Assembly: GCF_008033445.1 (NCBI RefSeq)
Contig: NZ_VNKO01000006.1
Span: forward strand, 42,501-106,500
Direction of reading: 5' to 3'
DNA: 64,000 nucleotides
Source: Vulcaniibacterium gelatinicum
GTDB taxonomy: Bacteria > Pseudomonadota > Gammaproteobacteria > Xanthomonadales > Xanthomonadaceae
Below are positions 9,294 to 22,654 of this stretch, piece by piece. The position numbers were made by a program, and so were the translations under genes. The stretch's first letter is position 1. Each line of letters begins with the position of its first letter. The notes beneath the pieces are model-generated. The model was not told the DNA's origin. It did not search any database and was given only the letters and a program-made list of their open reading frames with translations.

Positions 9294-10429
9294 CCGCGCC
9301 GCGGGCCGGGCGCAGCGTGCTCGCCTTCAACGTCGGCTCCGCAAGCCTGAAGGCGGCGCACTATGTGTTGCCTTTGGAAGCAGCCGACGTACCGGCCATG
9401 CCGCAGGAGACGGGCCGAGTCTCGATCGAAGCCGGCCACGATGCCGTGCCGTCCGCGGCGCCGGCGCAGCTTGCCGCGCTGCTCGCGCGCCTGCCCGAGG
9501 CACGGAAGGCCCCCGACGTGGTGCTGCACCGGATCGTGCACGGCGGCGAGCGCGAGGCGCCGACCGCATTGACGCCGGCCGAGCTGACGGCCCTGGAGTC
9601 GCTGTCCGTGCTCGCGCCGTTGCACCAGCCGCCGGCGCTGGCCCTGGTGCGGGCGACGGCCGAGCGCTGGCCGCGCGCAGAACAGATCGGCGTGTACGAC
9701 ACCGCGTGGCACCGGACCATGCCGGAGCGGCATCGGCTCCTGCCCCTGCCCTACCCGCTGTTCGCGCAAGGCGTGCAGCGCTACGGTTTCCACGGCCTGG
9801 CCTTCCAGTCGGCGATGCGCCAGCTCGCCGGGCTCGCGCCGGATCGGTGCCGCGGCCGCGTCGTGCTGGCCCACCTCGGCGGCGGCAGCAGCCTGTGCGC
9901 CGTACGCGATGGGCGCTGCGTGAACACGACGATGGGCATGACCCCGCTCGACGGGATCCCGATGGCCACCCGGCCCGGTTCGCTCGATCCGGGCGTGGTG
10001 CTGTACCTGCAGCGGAACCTGGGCATGCCGGCCGACGACCTCGACCGCCTGCTGTGGCGGGAGAGCGGGCTGTCCGGCCTGTCCGGCGAATCCGGCGACA
10101 TGCACCGGCTGCTGGCCTCGCCGTCCCCCGGTGCGCAACGCGCCGTCGAGGTGTACGTCACGCGCGTGGCCCAGGGAATCGCCGCGATGGCCGCCTGCAT
10201 CGGCGGGATCGAGCTCCTGGCCTTCAGCGGCGGCATCGGGCGGCACGCGGCCGAAATCCGCAGCAGGGTCGCCGCCGAACTCGAATGGCTCGGCGTGGCC
10301 CTGGATCCGGCGCTGAACCGCGAGGGGGTGGCCGAGGTCTCGTCGGCGACGGCGACGGTGCGCACGTTCGTGCTCGCGGTGGACGAGGAACGGGAAATGG
10401 CGCTGGCGTACGCGGCCCGGACGCCCTGA
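9290..10429 (+). CDS. ackA: acetate kinase
   Basis: Acetate kinase, 379 residues, interconverting acetyl phosphate plus ADP with acetate plus ATP. Visible family motifs are FNVGSASLKA near the N terminus, YDTAWHRTMPE, RYGFHGLAFQ, AHLGGGSSLCAV and MTPLDGIPMATRPGSLDPG. The ATG overlaps the stop of the ABC1 gene (ATGA). No phosphotransacetylase gene is next to it, so its acetyl phosphate probably comes from the phosphoketolase-like enzyme of the same operon. It would then be the ATP-yielding last step. A strong hairpin follows. Confidence 0.93.
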   Translation: MTAPRAGRSVLAFNVGSASLKAAHYVLPLEAADVPAMPQETGRVSIEAGHDAVPSAAPAQLAALLARLPEARKAPDVVLHRIVHGGEREAPTALTPAELTALESLSVLAPLHQPPALALVRATAERWPRAEQIGVYDTAWHRTMPERHRLLPLPYPLFAQGVQRYGFHGLAFQSAMRQLAGLAPDRCRGRVVLAHLGGGSSLCAVRDGRCVNTTMGMTPLDGIPMATRPGSLDPGVVLYLQRNLGMPADDLDRLLWRESGLSGLSGESGDMHRLLASPSPGAQRAVEVYVTRVAQGIAAMAACIGGIELLAFSGGIGRHAAEIRSRVAAELEWLGVALDPALNREGVAEVSSATATVRTFVLAVDEEREMALAYAARTP

Positions 10430-10468
10430 CCACGCCGCGCGGCATCGCGGCTGCATCCCGCAGAACGA

Positions 10469-10499
10469 CGGAAGGCGCCGGCCAGGCCGGCGCCTTCCG
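10469..10499. terminator. long perfect inverted repeat after ackA
   Basis: A 15-bp perfect inverted repeat around a single central A (realistically a 13-14 bp stem with a tiny loop) lies 40 bp after the ackA stop and 29 bp before the end of the convergent metzincin-like gene. No T-run follows on either side, so it may block read-through from both directions as a stable structure and not act as a classical intrinsic terminator. Confidence 0.7.
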
Positions 10500-10527
10500 C
10501 ATCACCCCAGGACAATGACGGAGTGGC

Positions 10528-11295
10528 TCAGTGGCCGAGCAGGTCGGTGTGCTCGTGGCCGGGGGCCAGGATCACGTGGTGCACCCACAGGCCGCCCTTG
10601 CCGTCCGGCGAAACCCAGGTTTCGTCGAACACGCCCTTGCGCACGCGCCAGCCCATGTCGCCCGCCGGCGTCTTCTCCATGGTCATCGCCGAGCTGGTGC
10701 TGTAGCTGTTGTAGCTGTCGGTGTGGGCGTAGATCGAGGCCAGCATGTCGTAGTCGTGCTGGTTCGGGCGGGTGCTGCGCGGATCGTTCGAATAATCCAT
10801 GCAGGTCTGCTGGCTGCTGCCGTCCTCGCTGGTGTGGCCGAGGCCGAACAGGTGGCCGACTTCCTGGCACATCACGTGATCGCGGTCGTCCTGCGACATC
10901 GCGTAGCTGTCGTTCATCTTCGCGGTGCCCTGCGAGATGTGGCCCTGGCTGTCGAGGTTGATGGACGCCAGGCCGAGCCAGCCGTTCCTGCCGTAGGCGT
11001 AGTTGCACACGCGGATCTTGCCCTGTACGGCACGGCACTGGCGGCGGGTGCGGCTCGAGTCGTCATAGGCGGTGATCACCAGGTCGAGCTTGGTGGACTG
11101 CGACCAGTCGGAGACGGTCTGGGCGAGTTCGTCGTTCCAGTCCGAGCTGACGCTGTCTATGGTCTGCAGCGTGAAGGACGAGGTGTTGCGTGCCCAGTGG
11201 TAGTTGTTCCAGCTGTGGCTGGCATTCGCGGTCAGCGAGGCACCAAGAACGGCGGCGGCGACCCCGAGGGTCACCGCAAGACGGTTGAGCTTCAT
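10528..11295 (-). CDS. secreted metzincin-like protein with altered zinc motif
   Basis: This 255-residue protein has a classical Sec signal peptide (cleavage after about residue 25, TANA). The centre carries CQEVGHLFGLGH (143-154), which matches the metzincin HExxHxxGxxH site except that the first zinc-binding His is Gln144. Further on, CMDYS (Met166) fits a Met-turn. So the fold of a secreted zinc peptidase is present with one ligand changed. It may bind zinc differently or be inactive. Four cysteines (Cys87, Cys97, Cys143 and Cys165) could form disulfides. The start is preceded by AGGGG. It stands alone between the ackA hairpin and a small lipoprotein gene. Confidence 0.7.
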   Translation of the reverse strand: MKLNRLAVTLGVAAAVLGASLTANASHSWNNYHWARNTSSFTLQTIDSVSSDWNDELAQTVSDWSQSTKLDLVITAYDDSSRTRRQCRAVQGKIRVCNYAYGRNGWLGLASINLDSQGHISQGTAKMNDSYAMSQDDRDHVMCQEVGHLFGLGHTSEDGSSQQTCMDYSNDPRSTRPNQHDYDMLASIYAHTDSYNSYSTSSAMTMEKTPAGDMGWRVRKGVFDETWVSPDGKGGLWVHHVILAPGHEHTDLLGH

Positions 11296-11461
11296 GTGCG
11301 CTAATCCCCTAAGCGAGTGTTGGAATCGCGCCCGACTTCCACCCCCTGAAGTCGTCGTCAGGCACAGGAAAACCGTGACGGAGTCGCCACGGCAGGCGGA
11401 CGGTACGCCGGAGCTTGGGCAAGCGCACGCTGCCCCGCATCAATACTGCGTGGAATGGGTC

Positions 11462-11839
11462 TCAGGGAGGCGGCAGAACCACACCCGTCAGCGCGCAGTC
11501 GCGCACCGGCGTCGGCGAGCCGAACTGGACGACCCGCATCACCGCCAGCGTCCCGTCGTGTTCGAGTCCGATCACCCGGACATACACCGGCGTATCCTCG
11601 TCCAGGCCGAAGGCCCGGGCACGCTTGGGCAGATCCGCGGCCTGCGTGATCCGCCACGGCCGCTGCGCCCCGCAGGGCTGGAACAGGCCCTGCCCGGCGT
11701 GCTGCATGTACCAGCCCGTGTGCGGCTGTCCGTCGGCCGTCGTTCCGGTGGAAGACACTCCCGCCCGGTTCGTGCTGCAGGCGGCCAGCAGCATCGCCAC
11801 CCCGAAGGCGGCGAGCGATCGTTCGATGCGATGTGACAT
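11462..11839 (-). CDS. small lipoprotein, function unknown
   Basis: This 125-residue protein begins with a short signal segment and a lipobox (LLAAC, Cys about 21), so it should be lipid-anchored. The mature part has two cysteines (about 56 and 115) and ends in VVLPPP. I do not recognise a family. The upstream ATG-proximal sequence runs straight into a duplicated piece of the copF 3' end, and traces of this gene's first codons are also found beside the intact copF. It was therefore probably the original neighbour downstream of copF before the czc island was inserted. Confidence 0.65.
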   Translation of the reverse strand: MSHRIERSLAAFGVAMLLAACSTNRAGVSSTGTTADGQPHTGWYMQHAGQGLFQPCGAQRPWRITQAADLPKRARAFGLDEDTPVYVRVIGLEHDGTLAVMRVVQFGSPTPVRDCALTGVVLPPP

Positions 11840-11844
11840 GGAGA

Positions 11845-12089
11845 CAGGCTCCTGGGGTCCGTCGGCGCTCAGAACGATACCCTGCCCAGCCGCAGCGCAT
11901 TGCCCACCACCGACACCGAGCTCAGGCTCATCGCCAGCGCCGCGATCATCGGGCTGAGCAGCAGGCCGGTGAAGGGGTACAGCACGCCGGCGGCGATCGG
12001 CACGCCGAGCGCGTTGTAGAGGAAGGCGAAGCCGAGGTTCTGGCGCATGTTGCGCACCGCGGCCGCGGAGATCGCGCGGGCGCGGCCGA
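11845..12089. repeat. 245-bp direct repeat, left copy
   Basis: This segment is nearly identical (about four mismatches seen) to 19295-19539, exactly 7450 bp away and in the same orientation. It contains the last 70 or so codons of copF plus the short spacer behind it. A weaker match continues outward (11811-11844 against 19261-19294), covering the first codons of the lipoprotein gene. The two copies bracket the czc/mer-relic island. Confidence 0.95.
11869..12089 (-). pseudogene. truncated copy of the copF 3' end
   Basis: The frame encodes the last two membrane helices of a copper ATPase ([18 protein letters not shown] and the following helix, ending ALRLGRVSF), the same as the C terminus of the intact copF at 19319-21523. 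Everything upstream is missing; instead a mer-type operator joins directly at 12090. It is a remnant made by duplication and cannot make a pump. Confidence 0.93.
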
Positions 12090-12122
12090 AACGTTACTTT
12101 CGTACTCAAGTACGAAGTCAAA
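12090..12122 (-). promoter_or_regulatory. MerR-type operator/promoter relic
   Basis: Read on the minus strand this is TTGACT, a 19-bp spacer and TAACGT. The spacer contains a perfect 8-bp dyad with a 2-bp centre (TTCGTACT-N2-AGTACGAA, 12099-12116). The over-long 19-bp spacer and the GTAC dyad are hallmarks of mercury-type MerR promoters, and the wording closely resembles the known mer operator as I remember it. The structural genes it should drive are gone; the copF fragment is there instead. Confidence 0.8.
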
Positions 12123-12127
12123 CGCCG

Positions 12128-12310
12128 ATGGCCGTGCCTGCCCTACCACTCACGATTGCCGCCCTGGCCAAGGCCGCGGGGGAGGCAGCGTTGAAACCAT
12201 GAGGTTCTACCAGCGCAAGGGACTGCAATGGCCACGGTGCGCCTGGCCGACGTGCGTGCGCGACTCAAGGATCTCCGGCAGATGGAGTCCGCCTTGTCAG
12301 GACTGGTGCT
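12128..12310 (+). pseudogene. degraded merR-family regulator
   Basis: Three pieces of a MerR protein survive in order. LTIAALAKAAGE, the start of the winged helix, is in one frame ending at a stop at 12202. VETMRFYQRKGL is in the next frame. VRLADVRARLKDLRQMESAL, typical of the C-terminal coiled coil of mercury-type MerR, comes at 12231-12290. A frameshift and a large internal deletion separate them. It is divergent from the mer-type operator at 12090-12122, the normal arrangement for merR, which supports the call. Confidence 0.8.
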
Positions 12311-12925
12311 TCACTTCCCCACCCTCGCCTCTCGGATGGCATCTCGCGCTGCGCCCATGATCCCGAACGATTCCCTGATCACGTATAGCCCGATCAGGGT
12401 GCCGATGGCCAAGTCCGGATACGGCGTGCCCATCCAGAACACCAGCGCACCGGCCAGGATCACCCCCAGATTGGCTATCACGTCGGCGCGGGTGCACAAC
12501 CAGACGGCGCGGAGGTGCACCTCGCCGGAGCGCAGCGGCATGAGCAGCCGCAGCACGGCGACGTTCACGGCCAACGAGAGCAGCGCGGTGCCGATCATCC
12601 AGCCGCTCAGCGGCTCGGCGCCATGGATTGCACGCCGGCCGACCTCGAACAGCACGCCCGCGCCCAGCACCAGCAGCACGCCGCCGGTCAACAGCGCGGC
12701 ATTGGCCTTGAAGCGCACCGTGCGGCCCACCGCGAGCAACCCGATCGAGTAGGCACCGGCATCGGACAGCATGTCCAGCGCGTCGGCGAGCAGGCCCGCG
12801 GACTGGGCGATCCAGGCGGCAAGTCCACCGATCACGGCCATGGCCGCATTCAACGCCAGCGCGATCCGGAGCACGCGGCGCCCACCGGCATCCATGGGTG
12901 CGTGGCGGCAATCACATTCGCACAT
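12311..12925 (-). CDS. cation diffusion facilitator family metal transporter
   Basis: This 204-residue inner-membrane protein with six predicted helices has the CDF zinc-site patterns DALDMLSDA in helix 2 and TRADVIANL in helix 5. It ends right after the sixth helix and lacks the usual cytoplasmic C-terminal domain, as in short CDF proteins found beside czc operons. A cysteine/histidine-rich N terminus (MCECDCRH) may bind metal. It would export zinc, cobalt or cadmium from the cytoplasm against protons. It lies 37 bp downstream of czcA on the same strand. The ATG at 12925 is followed by a second one at residue 11. Confidence 0.85.
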   Translation of the reverse strand: MCECDCRHAPMDAGGRRVLRIALALNAAMAVIGGLAAWIAQSAGLLADALDMLSDAGAYSIGLLAVGRTVRFKANAALLTGGVLLVLGAGVLFEVGRRAIHGAEPLSGWMIGTALLSLAVNVAVLRLLMPLRSGEVHLRAVWLCTRADVIANLGVILAGALVFWMGTPYPDLAIGTLIGLYVIRESFGIMGAARDAIREARVGK

Positions 12926-12962
12926 TGGTGGATTCCATGATCACGGTGGTGGCCCGGCAGGG

Positions 12963-17405
<4,443 letters not shown>

Positions 17406-17409
<4 letters not shown>

Positions 17410-18704
17410 GGCGAGGTTCCTTGTGCGGGGGAAGCGGCCGGGGCGGCGACGAATGCCTGGCCGGTGAGCCGCTGGATTTCGATCAGGGCGTGCTGGGCCT
17501 CCAATGCGGCTTCGAGCTGCTGCCTGCGAGTGGCGGTGTGCTCGGACTGCAACTGCGCCCATTCCAGGTAGCTGATGGCGCCGGCGCGGTAGGCGCGTTC
17601 CGCAGCGACTTCGGCCTTGGCCAGCTTCGGCAGCACGTCGTCCCGCAGGCGACGAACTTCCAGTTGCGCCGTGCGGTAGCGGCCGTGTGCCTCGGTCAGC
17701 GTGGAATACAGCGACAGCCCCTTGGCCTCGCGTTCGATCTCCAGCATCGCCAGCTCGGCTTCGGCCGCGCGGATCTCGGGCTGGGCACGACGTGCTGTGC
17801 CCAGCGGCAGCGACAGGCTGCCGACCAGTGCCACGTCGTCGGTGGCCTGCAGCCGCCGCACGCCGACCTGCCAGTCCAGGTCCGGCGACGCGTTCGTCCG
17901 CGCCAGTTGCAGGCGGGCCTCGCGGATGCGTTGCTGGTCGGCGAACTGGGCCAGCTCGGGCGTGCGTAGCAGCAACGTCTCCAGGGTGGCGAGGTCGTCG
18001 ATGGCCGGCAATGCGGTCGGATCCGCGGCGACGATCTCGAACCCGGGGTCGCGCTCGCCCCACAGCGCCGCCAGGTGCTGACGCGCGGCCTGCTCGCGCT
18101 GTTCGACGCGGGCACGGTCGAGCTCGGCCCGGGCCAGCGCGGCCTGTGCAGCCAGCACCACCGATTCGGGCGAGGCCCCGGCGTGCAACCGCTGACGGGC
18201 GGCGGCGACCGTGCGCTCACGTTGGCCGACGTCTAGTTGGGCGATTTCTCGCTGCCGCCCGGCCGCTACTACCGCCAGGTAACGCCGGGCGACTTCGGCG
18301 AGCAAGTCCAGTCGGCGGATTTCGCGCTCGATGGCCAAGGCGTCGATCCGGCTCTGTGCCAGCGTTCGCCGGGCATCGAGCTTGCCGCCGCGCTCGAGCA
18401 CCGAGGCCAGGCTCAAGGTCAGCTCGGCGGCCTGCGAACCGGTGAAGTCGCCGGTGCCGAAGACGTTCTCGACGGTTGCGCCGGCGACGAGTGCCGGGCG
18501 CAATGCCGCCTGATCGCGCTCTGCGGCCAGCACGTCTCCACGCGAACCGAACAGGCGCAGGTCAGGATGGGACTCGGCGACGCGCGCGAAAGCGTCGTCA
18601 AGGGTCAGCTTGTTGGGAGATACGGCAGGGCCGGCGGCCGCCGGGGACCAAGCCACGGCACAGGCCGCGACCCAAGCGGCCACGGCCGCGAGTCGCATAC
18701 GCAT
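17406..18704 (-). CDS. czcC: CzcC-type outer-membrane efflux protein
   Basis: TolC-family outer-membrane channel, 432 residues from the first of two ATGs (MRM). The second, at 18698, is equally possible. A signal peptide ends near AAAG, then come the long paired helices with the repeating LAR/AELDRAR heptads of the family. Typical phrases are LDDAFARVAESHPDLR at the start and RYRTAQLEVRRLRDDVLPKL in the second half. It is the exit duct of the CzcCBA pump; the overlap with czcB shows co-expression. Confidence 0.92.
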
Positions 18705-18760
18705 GGGAGCGCTCCGAAAGGAACCGGGTAGACGATTCGCCGGCTTCAGCCGGCCGGACG

Positions 18761-19150
18761 TCAGGCCGCGATCGGAGGCCGGAAGGGAACGTTCGCCGAG
18801 AAAGCCGGGGCCAGGAGCGACACCAGCGGCATCTGCACGGCCGCAGGCAGGGCCATGGAAGGGGGTTCGAAGGCCCGCACCAGACCTACGGCATGGCCGC
18901 AGCAATGGGCGTAATGCAGCAGGAGATGCAGAGCGTCATTATCGGAGCCGGAGTCAGAATCGCCGGCCTGCTCGCCATCGTGGGGTGCCGCGAAATCCGC
19001 GTGCAATCCGGCCGATGCTGCATGGGCAGTGGATTCATGCAGCTCGCCCATCGCGCCAAACACGGGCTGCAGCGCCAGGGACAGTGCAAACGCCAGCAAG
19101 AGCAGCGTGCGGAGAGCCGGAAGCCAGCCGTGGCGCGAGCGTTGGATCAT
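18761..19150 (-). CDS. CzcI-like small periplasmic metal-response protein
   Basis: This 129-residue protein is the first gene of the czc operon, 56 bp before czcC. It has a signal peptide (to about residue 32) and a short His/Cys cluster, HYAHCCGH, near residue 80. Size, position and the PFRPP ending resemble CzcI proteins, which modulate czc induction and bind metal. Sequence similarity is low, so this is judged mainly on context. No clear Shine-Dalgarno site precedes the ATG. Confidence 0.7.
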   Translation of the reverse strand: MIQRSRHGWLPALRTLLLLAFALSLALQPVFGAMGELHESTAHAASAGLHADFAAPHDGEQAGDSDSGSDNDALHLLLHYAHCCGHAVGLVRAFEPPSMALPAAVQMPLVSLLAPAFSANVPFRPPIAA

Positions 19151-19294
19151 GGCTTTTCAGGCTAACCGATTTTCGAATACGGGGCAAATCGTCGCCACGG
19201 ATCTTCTGCGCCGCACGCTGAAAGCGCCGGGCATGCGGCAGGGGCTTGTCCATCGCTGTGCCGAGCAATCGTTGGACGCGGCATGAGATGGGGG

Positions 19295-19539
19295 CAGGCT
19301 CCTGGGGTCCGTCGGTGCTCAGAACGATACCCTGCCCAGCCGCAGCGCATTGCCCACCACCGACACCGAGCTCAGGCTCATCGCCAGCGCCGCGATCATC
19401 GGGCTGAGCAGCAGGCCGGTGAAGGGGTACAGCACGCCGGCGGCGATCGGCACGCCCAGGGCGTTGTAGAGGAAGGCGAAGCCGAGGTTCTGGCGCATGT
19501 TGCGCACCGCGGCCGCGGAGATCGCGCGGGCACGGCCGA
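19295..19539. repeat. 245-bp direct repeat, right copy
   Basis: Right-hand partner of 11845-12089. This copy is the original: it forms the true 3' end of copF and its downstream spacer. Bases 19261-19294 just outside still resemble the first codons of the lipoprotein gene now found next to the left copy, but the ATG has been lost. The stretch 19151-19260 between czcI and this trace holds nothing I recognise. Confidence 0.95.
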
Positions 19540-21523
19540 TCGCGCGCAGGTCGCCCTTGACCAGCGTGACCTGGGCGCTGGACATGGCCACGTCGGTGCC
19601 GGTGCCCATCGCGATGCCGACGTCGGCCGCGGCCAGCGCCGGGGCGTCGTTGATGCCGTCGCCGGCCATCGCCACGCGCCGGCCCTGCGCCTTCAGCCGC
19701 CGCACCAGTTCCACCTTGTCCTGCGGCCGCACCTCGCCATGCACCTCGCCGATGCCGAGCGCCTGTGCCACGGCCCGCGCGGTCGTTTCGCCGTCGCCGG
19801 TGGCCATCACCAGGCGCACGCCGGCCGCCTGCAGTTCCTGCACGGCCGGCAACGCGGACGGCTTGATCGGATCGGCGACCGCCACCGCGCCGGCCAGGCG
19901 GCCGTCCACGGCCAGGAACATCACCGTCGCGCCCTGCTGGCGCAGCGCCTCGGCGTGTTCAGCCAGATCTCCGAGCCCACCGGCGACTTCGGCGATCAGC
20001 GCCGCGCTGCCCAGCAGCAGCTCACGGCCTTCGACCCGGCCACGCACGCCGCGGCCGGTGAGCGAGTCGAAGGCTTCGGCCTTCGCCAGCACGAGTCCGC
20101 GCGCGTGCGCTTCGGCGACGATCGCCTCGGCCAGCGGATGCTCGCTGCCCTGGTCGAGGCTGGCCGCCAGGCGCAGCACCTCGTCCGCGGCGAAGCCCGC
20201 AACCGGGATCACCTCGCGGAACGCCGGCCGTCCCGCGGTCAGGGTGCCGGTCTTGTCCACCACCAGCGTGTCCACCCTGTGCAGCAGCTCGATCGCCTCG
20301 GCGTTGCGGAACAGCACGCCGGCGTGCGCGGCGCGGCCGGTGGCCACCATCACCGACATCGGCGTGGCCAGCCCCAGCGCGCACGGGCAGGCGATGATCA
20401 GCACCGAGACCGCGTTGAGCACGGCGTAGGTCCAGGCGTGCTCGGGCGGGCCGAACAGGCCCCAACCCAGGAACGCCAGAAGCGCCACGCCGATCACCGC
20501 CAGCACGAACCAGTACGCCACCTGGTCGGCCATGCGCTGCATCGGCGCGCGCGAACGCTGCGCCTGCGCCACCAGTTGCACGATCTGCGCCAGCACGGTC
20601 TGCGCGCCGACCTTCTCGGCGCGGATGACGAGGCTGCCGGTGCCGTTCACGGTGGCGCCGATCACCTGGTCGCCCGCGGTCTTCTCCACCGGGATCGGTT
20701 CGCCGGTCAGCATGGACTCGTCCACGCTCGAGCGGCCTTCGAGCACGGTGCCGTCCACCGGCACCTTCTCGCCCGGACGTACGCGCAGGCGGTCGCCGAC
20801 GTGCACGTGCGCCAGCGGGATGTCCTCCTCGCCGCCGTCGTCGCGCAGGCGCCGCGCGGTCTTCGGCGCCAGCCCGAGCAGCGCCCGGATCGCCGCGGAG
20901 GTCTGCGAGCGCGCCTTCAGTTCCAGCACCTGCCCGAGCAGGGTCAGCGAGACGATCACCGCCGCGGCCTCGAAATAGACGCCGACCCGGCCATGCTCGT
21001 GGAACGAGGCCGGGAACACGCCGGGGGCCACGGTCGCGACCACGCTGTAGCCGAATGCGGCCGCCACGCCGATCCCGATCAGGGTCCACATGTTCGGGTT
21101 GCGGTTGCGGATGGACTGCACGCAGCGGACGAAGAACGGCCAGCCCGCCCACAGCACCACCGGCGCGCTCAGCACGAGTTCGAGCCAGGTGCGTACGTGC
21201 ACCGGCAACGCCGGCAGCCTCGGGCCGAGCATGGCCAGCGCCAGCGCGGCCAGGGTGAACGGCAGCGTCCAGCGGAACCGGCGGCTGAAGTCGCGCAGTT
21301 CCGGATTCTCTTCCTCCTCGACGCTAGGCAGCTCCGGCTCCAGCGCCATGCCGCAGATCGGGCAGGTGCCCGGGCCGGGCTGCCGGATCTGCGGATGCAT
21401 GGGACAGGTGTAGACCGTGCCGGGGCCAGCCGGCGCGGCCGCGGCCGGCGCCGGATGGACCTGCGCCCCGGCGTCGTGCCCGTGACAGGCATGTGCGTGA
21501 CCGTCGTGCGGATGCCGATGCAT
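19319..21523 (-). CDS. copF: copper-translocating P1B-type ATPase
   Basis: This 734-residue copper exporter of the inner membrane is the last gene of the cop operon. The histidine-rich N terminus is followed by a heavy-metal-binding zinc-ribbon-like domain (YTCPMHPQI, then [10 protein letters not shown], about 38-63) in place of the usual ferredoxin-like HMA domain. Then come eight helices with the CPC metal site, TGEP, DKTGTLT with the phosphorylated Asp, [14 protein letters not shown] and [11 protein letters not shown]. The C-terminal helix [16 protein letters not shown] is of the CopA type. In Xanthomonas cop clusters this protein is called CopF. It starts 18 bp after copG. Confidence 0.93.
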   Translation of the reverse strand: MHRHPHDGHAHACHGHDAGAQVHPAPAAAAPAGPGTVYTCPMHPQIRQPGPGTCPICGMALEPELPSVEEEENPELRDFSRRFRWTLPFTLAALALAMLGPRLPALPVHVRTWLELVLSAPVVLWAGWPFFVRCVQSIRNRNPNMWTLIGIGVAAAFGYSVVATVAPGVFPASFHEHGRVGVYFEAAAVIVSLTLLGQVLELKARSQTSAAIRALLGLAPKTARRLRDDGGEEDIPLAHVHVGDRLRVRPGEKVPVDGTVLEGRSSVDESMLTGEPIPVEKTAGDQVIGATVNGTGSLVIRAEKVGAQTVLAQIVQLVAQAQRSRAPMQRMADQVAYWFVLAVIGVALLAFLGWGLFGPPEHAWTYAVLNAVSVLIIACPCALGLATPMSVMVATGRAAHAGVLFRNAEAIELLHRVDTLVVDKTGTLTAGRPAFREVIPVAGFAADEVLRLAASLDQGSEHPLAEAIVAEAHARGLVLAKAEAFDSLTGRGVRGRVEGRELLLGSAALIAEVAGGLGDLAEHAEALRQQGATVMFLAVDGRLAGAVAVADPIKPSALPAVQELQAAGVRLVMATGDGETTARAVAQALGIGEVHGEVRPQDKVELVRRLKAQGRRVAMAGDGINDAPALAAADVGIAMGTGTDVAMSSAQVTLVKGDLRAIGRARAISAAAVRNMRQNLGFAFLYNALGVPIAAGVLYPFTGLLLSPMIAALAMSLSSVSVVGNALRLGRVSF

Positions 21524-21541
21524 GCGGGGCCTTGTCCCGTG

Positions 21542-22108
21542 TCAGTGGTGCGCGAACGCAGTGGTGTTGCCGGACGGATCCACCAATTCCACCGTGTACG
21601 GTTGCACGGTGCCGTCAGGGACTTCCATGCCCGGCGAGCCGAGCGGCATGCCCGGCAGCACCAGGCCCTTCGCCTTCGGCCGCTGCGCCAGCAGGCGTTT
21701 GACGTCGCCGGCGGGCACATGGCCTTCGACGAAATAGCCGGCGACCTCGGCCGTGTGGCAGGAGCCCTTGCCGTAGGGGATGCCCAGGCGCTGCTTCACC
21801 AGGCCCAGGTCATCCATCTCGCGCACCTCGACCGGGAAGCCGGCCTGGCGCATGTGCTCCACCCACAGGCCGCAACAGCCGCAGGTCGGACTCTTGTGCA
21901 CGACGACCAGGGGCAGCGCCGGGCTCGCGGGTGCGGCCGCCACCTGCGTGGCAGGGACCGCCGGCCGGGACGTTGCCGCCGACTGCACCGCGGGCGTGCG
22001 GGCCGCCGTCGCATCCTGCGCGACGGGCGCCGGCTCCCGGGCGCAGGCGGTCAGCGCCGCCAGCGAAACGCAGGCGAGCAATGCGCGGGGAATGGTGCTC
22101 GAGGTCAT
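21542..22108 (-). CDS. copG: DUF411 copper-resistance protein CopG
   Basis: This 188-residue lipoprotein (lipobox LTAC, Cys about 22) has an Ala/Pro-rich linker and then a DUF411 domain. The hallmark is KSPTCGCCGLWVEHM (about 73-87), a CxCC metal-binding site, followed by CHTAEVAGYFVEGHVPA. The CopG family is a periplasmic copper-binding/redox protein of Cus and Cop clusters. The C terminus ends in FAHH. It is co-transcribed with copF (18-bp gap) and follows the NTF2-like gene by 10 bp. Confidence 0.9.
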   Translation of the reverse strand: MTSSTIPRALLACVSLAALTACAREPAPVAQDATAARTPAVQSAATSRPAVPATQVAAAPASPALPLVVVHKSPTCGCCGLWVEHMRQAGFPVEVREMDDLGLVKQRLGIPYGKGSCHTAEVAGYFVEGHVPAGDVKRLLAQRPKAKGLVLPGMPLGSPGMEVPDGTVQPYTVELVDPSGNTTAFAHH

Positions 22109-22118
22109 CGGATCCTCC

Positions 22119-22637
22119 TCACTGCCCCTTTTTCGGCCGCGAGGACCAGTGGATGTGCACGATACGCCAGCCCTCCGGCGTGCGCCGCAGCACCATCGTC
22201 TCGGTGCTCAGCAGGGTGAGCGGCTTGCCGTCCTTGCTGGCGTGCAGTTCGCTCTCGCTGCCGACCCAGGCCAGATCGCCTTCGACCCGCGCGCGCCGGC
22301 GCTTGAGCTGGCTGTGCGCCCCCTTCAGGAACTGCGCGTCGCTGATCGCATGGTGGCCGAGGTATTCGGCGCGGCTGCGTTCGGCGCCGCCGCTTTCGAG
22401 GATCAGCACATCGGCGTCGAGCAGCGACTCGACGGTCTTGAAGTCGGCGGCGGCCAGCGCCTTGCCGAACCGTTCGACCACGGCCACGGCCGGCGCCGCG
22501 GCCTCCGGCACGTCCGCCTGCGTGGCGGTCGCAGCCTCCGGATGATGCGCGGCATGGGACTGGTCCGTCTGCGCCATCGCGGGCAGGGTCGTGGCGATGG
22601 CCAGGGACAGCATCAGGGTGGGAGCGATGGATTTCAT
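22119..22637 (-). CDS. secreted NTF2-like (SnoaL/DUF4440-type) protein
   Basis: This 172-residue protein has a Sec signal peptide (to about residue 23, AMAQ) and a histidine-bearing linker (SHAAHH). The rest reads as an NTF2-like domain of the DUF4440 kind: ERFGKALAAADFKTVESLLDADVLI, then YLGHHAI, and a closing HIHWSSRPK. Such domains form small alpha/beta cones and have varied functions; no catalytic residue can be named. It sits inside the cop operon between copM and copG, so it probably acts in periplasmic copper handling. Confidence 0.8.
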   Translation of the reverse strand: MKSIAPTLMLSLAIATTLPAMAQTDQSHAAHHPEAATATQADVPEAAAPAVAVVERFGKALAAADFKTVESLLDADVLILESGGAERSRAEYLGHHAISDAQFLKGAHSQLKRRRARVEGDLAWVGSESELHASKDGKPLTLLSTETMVLRRTPEGWRIVHIHWSSRPKKGQ

Positions 22638-22654
22638 GTCGGGCTCCGGTGCGT

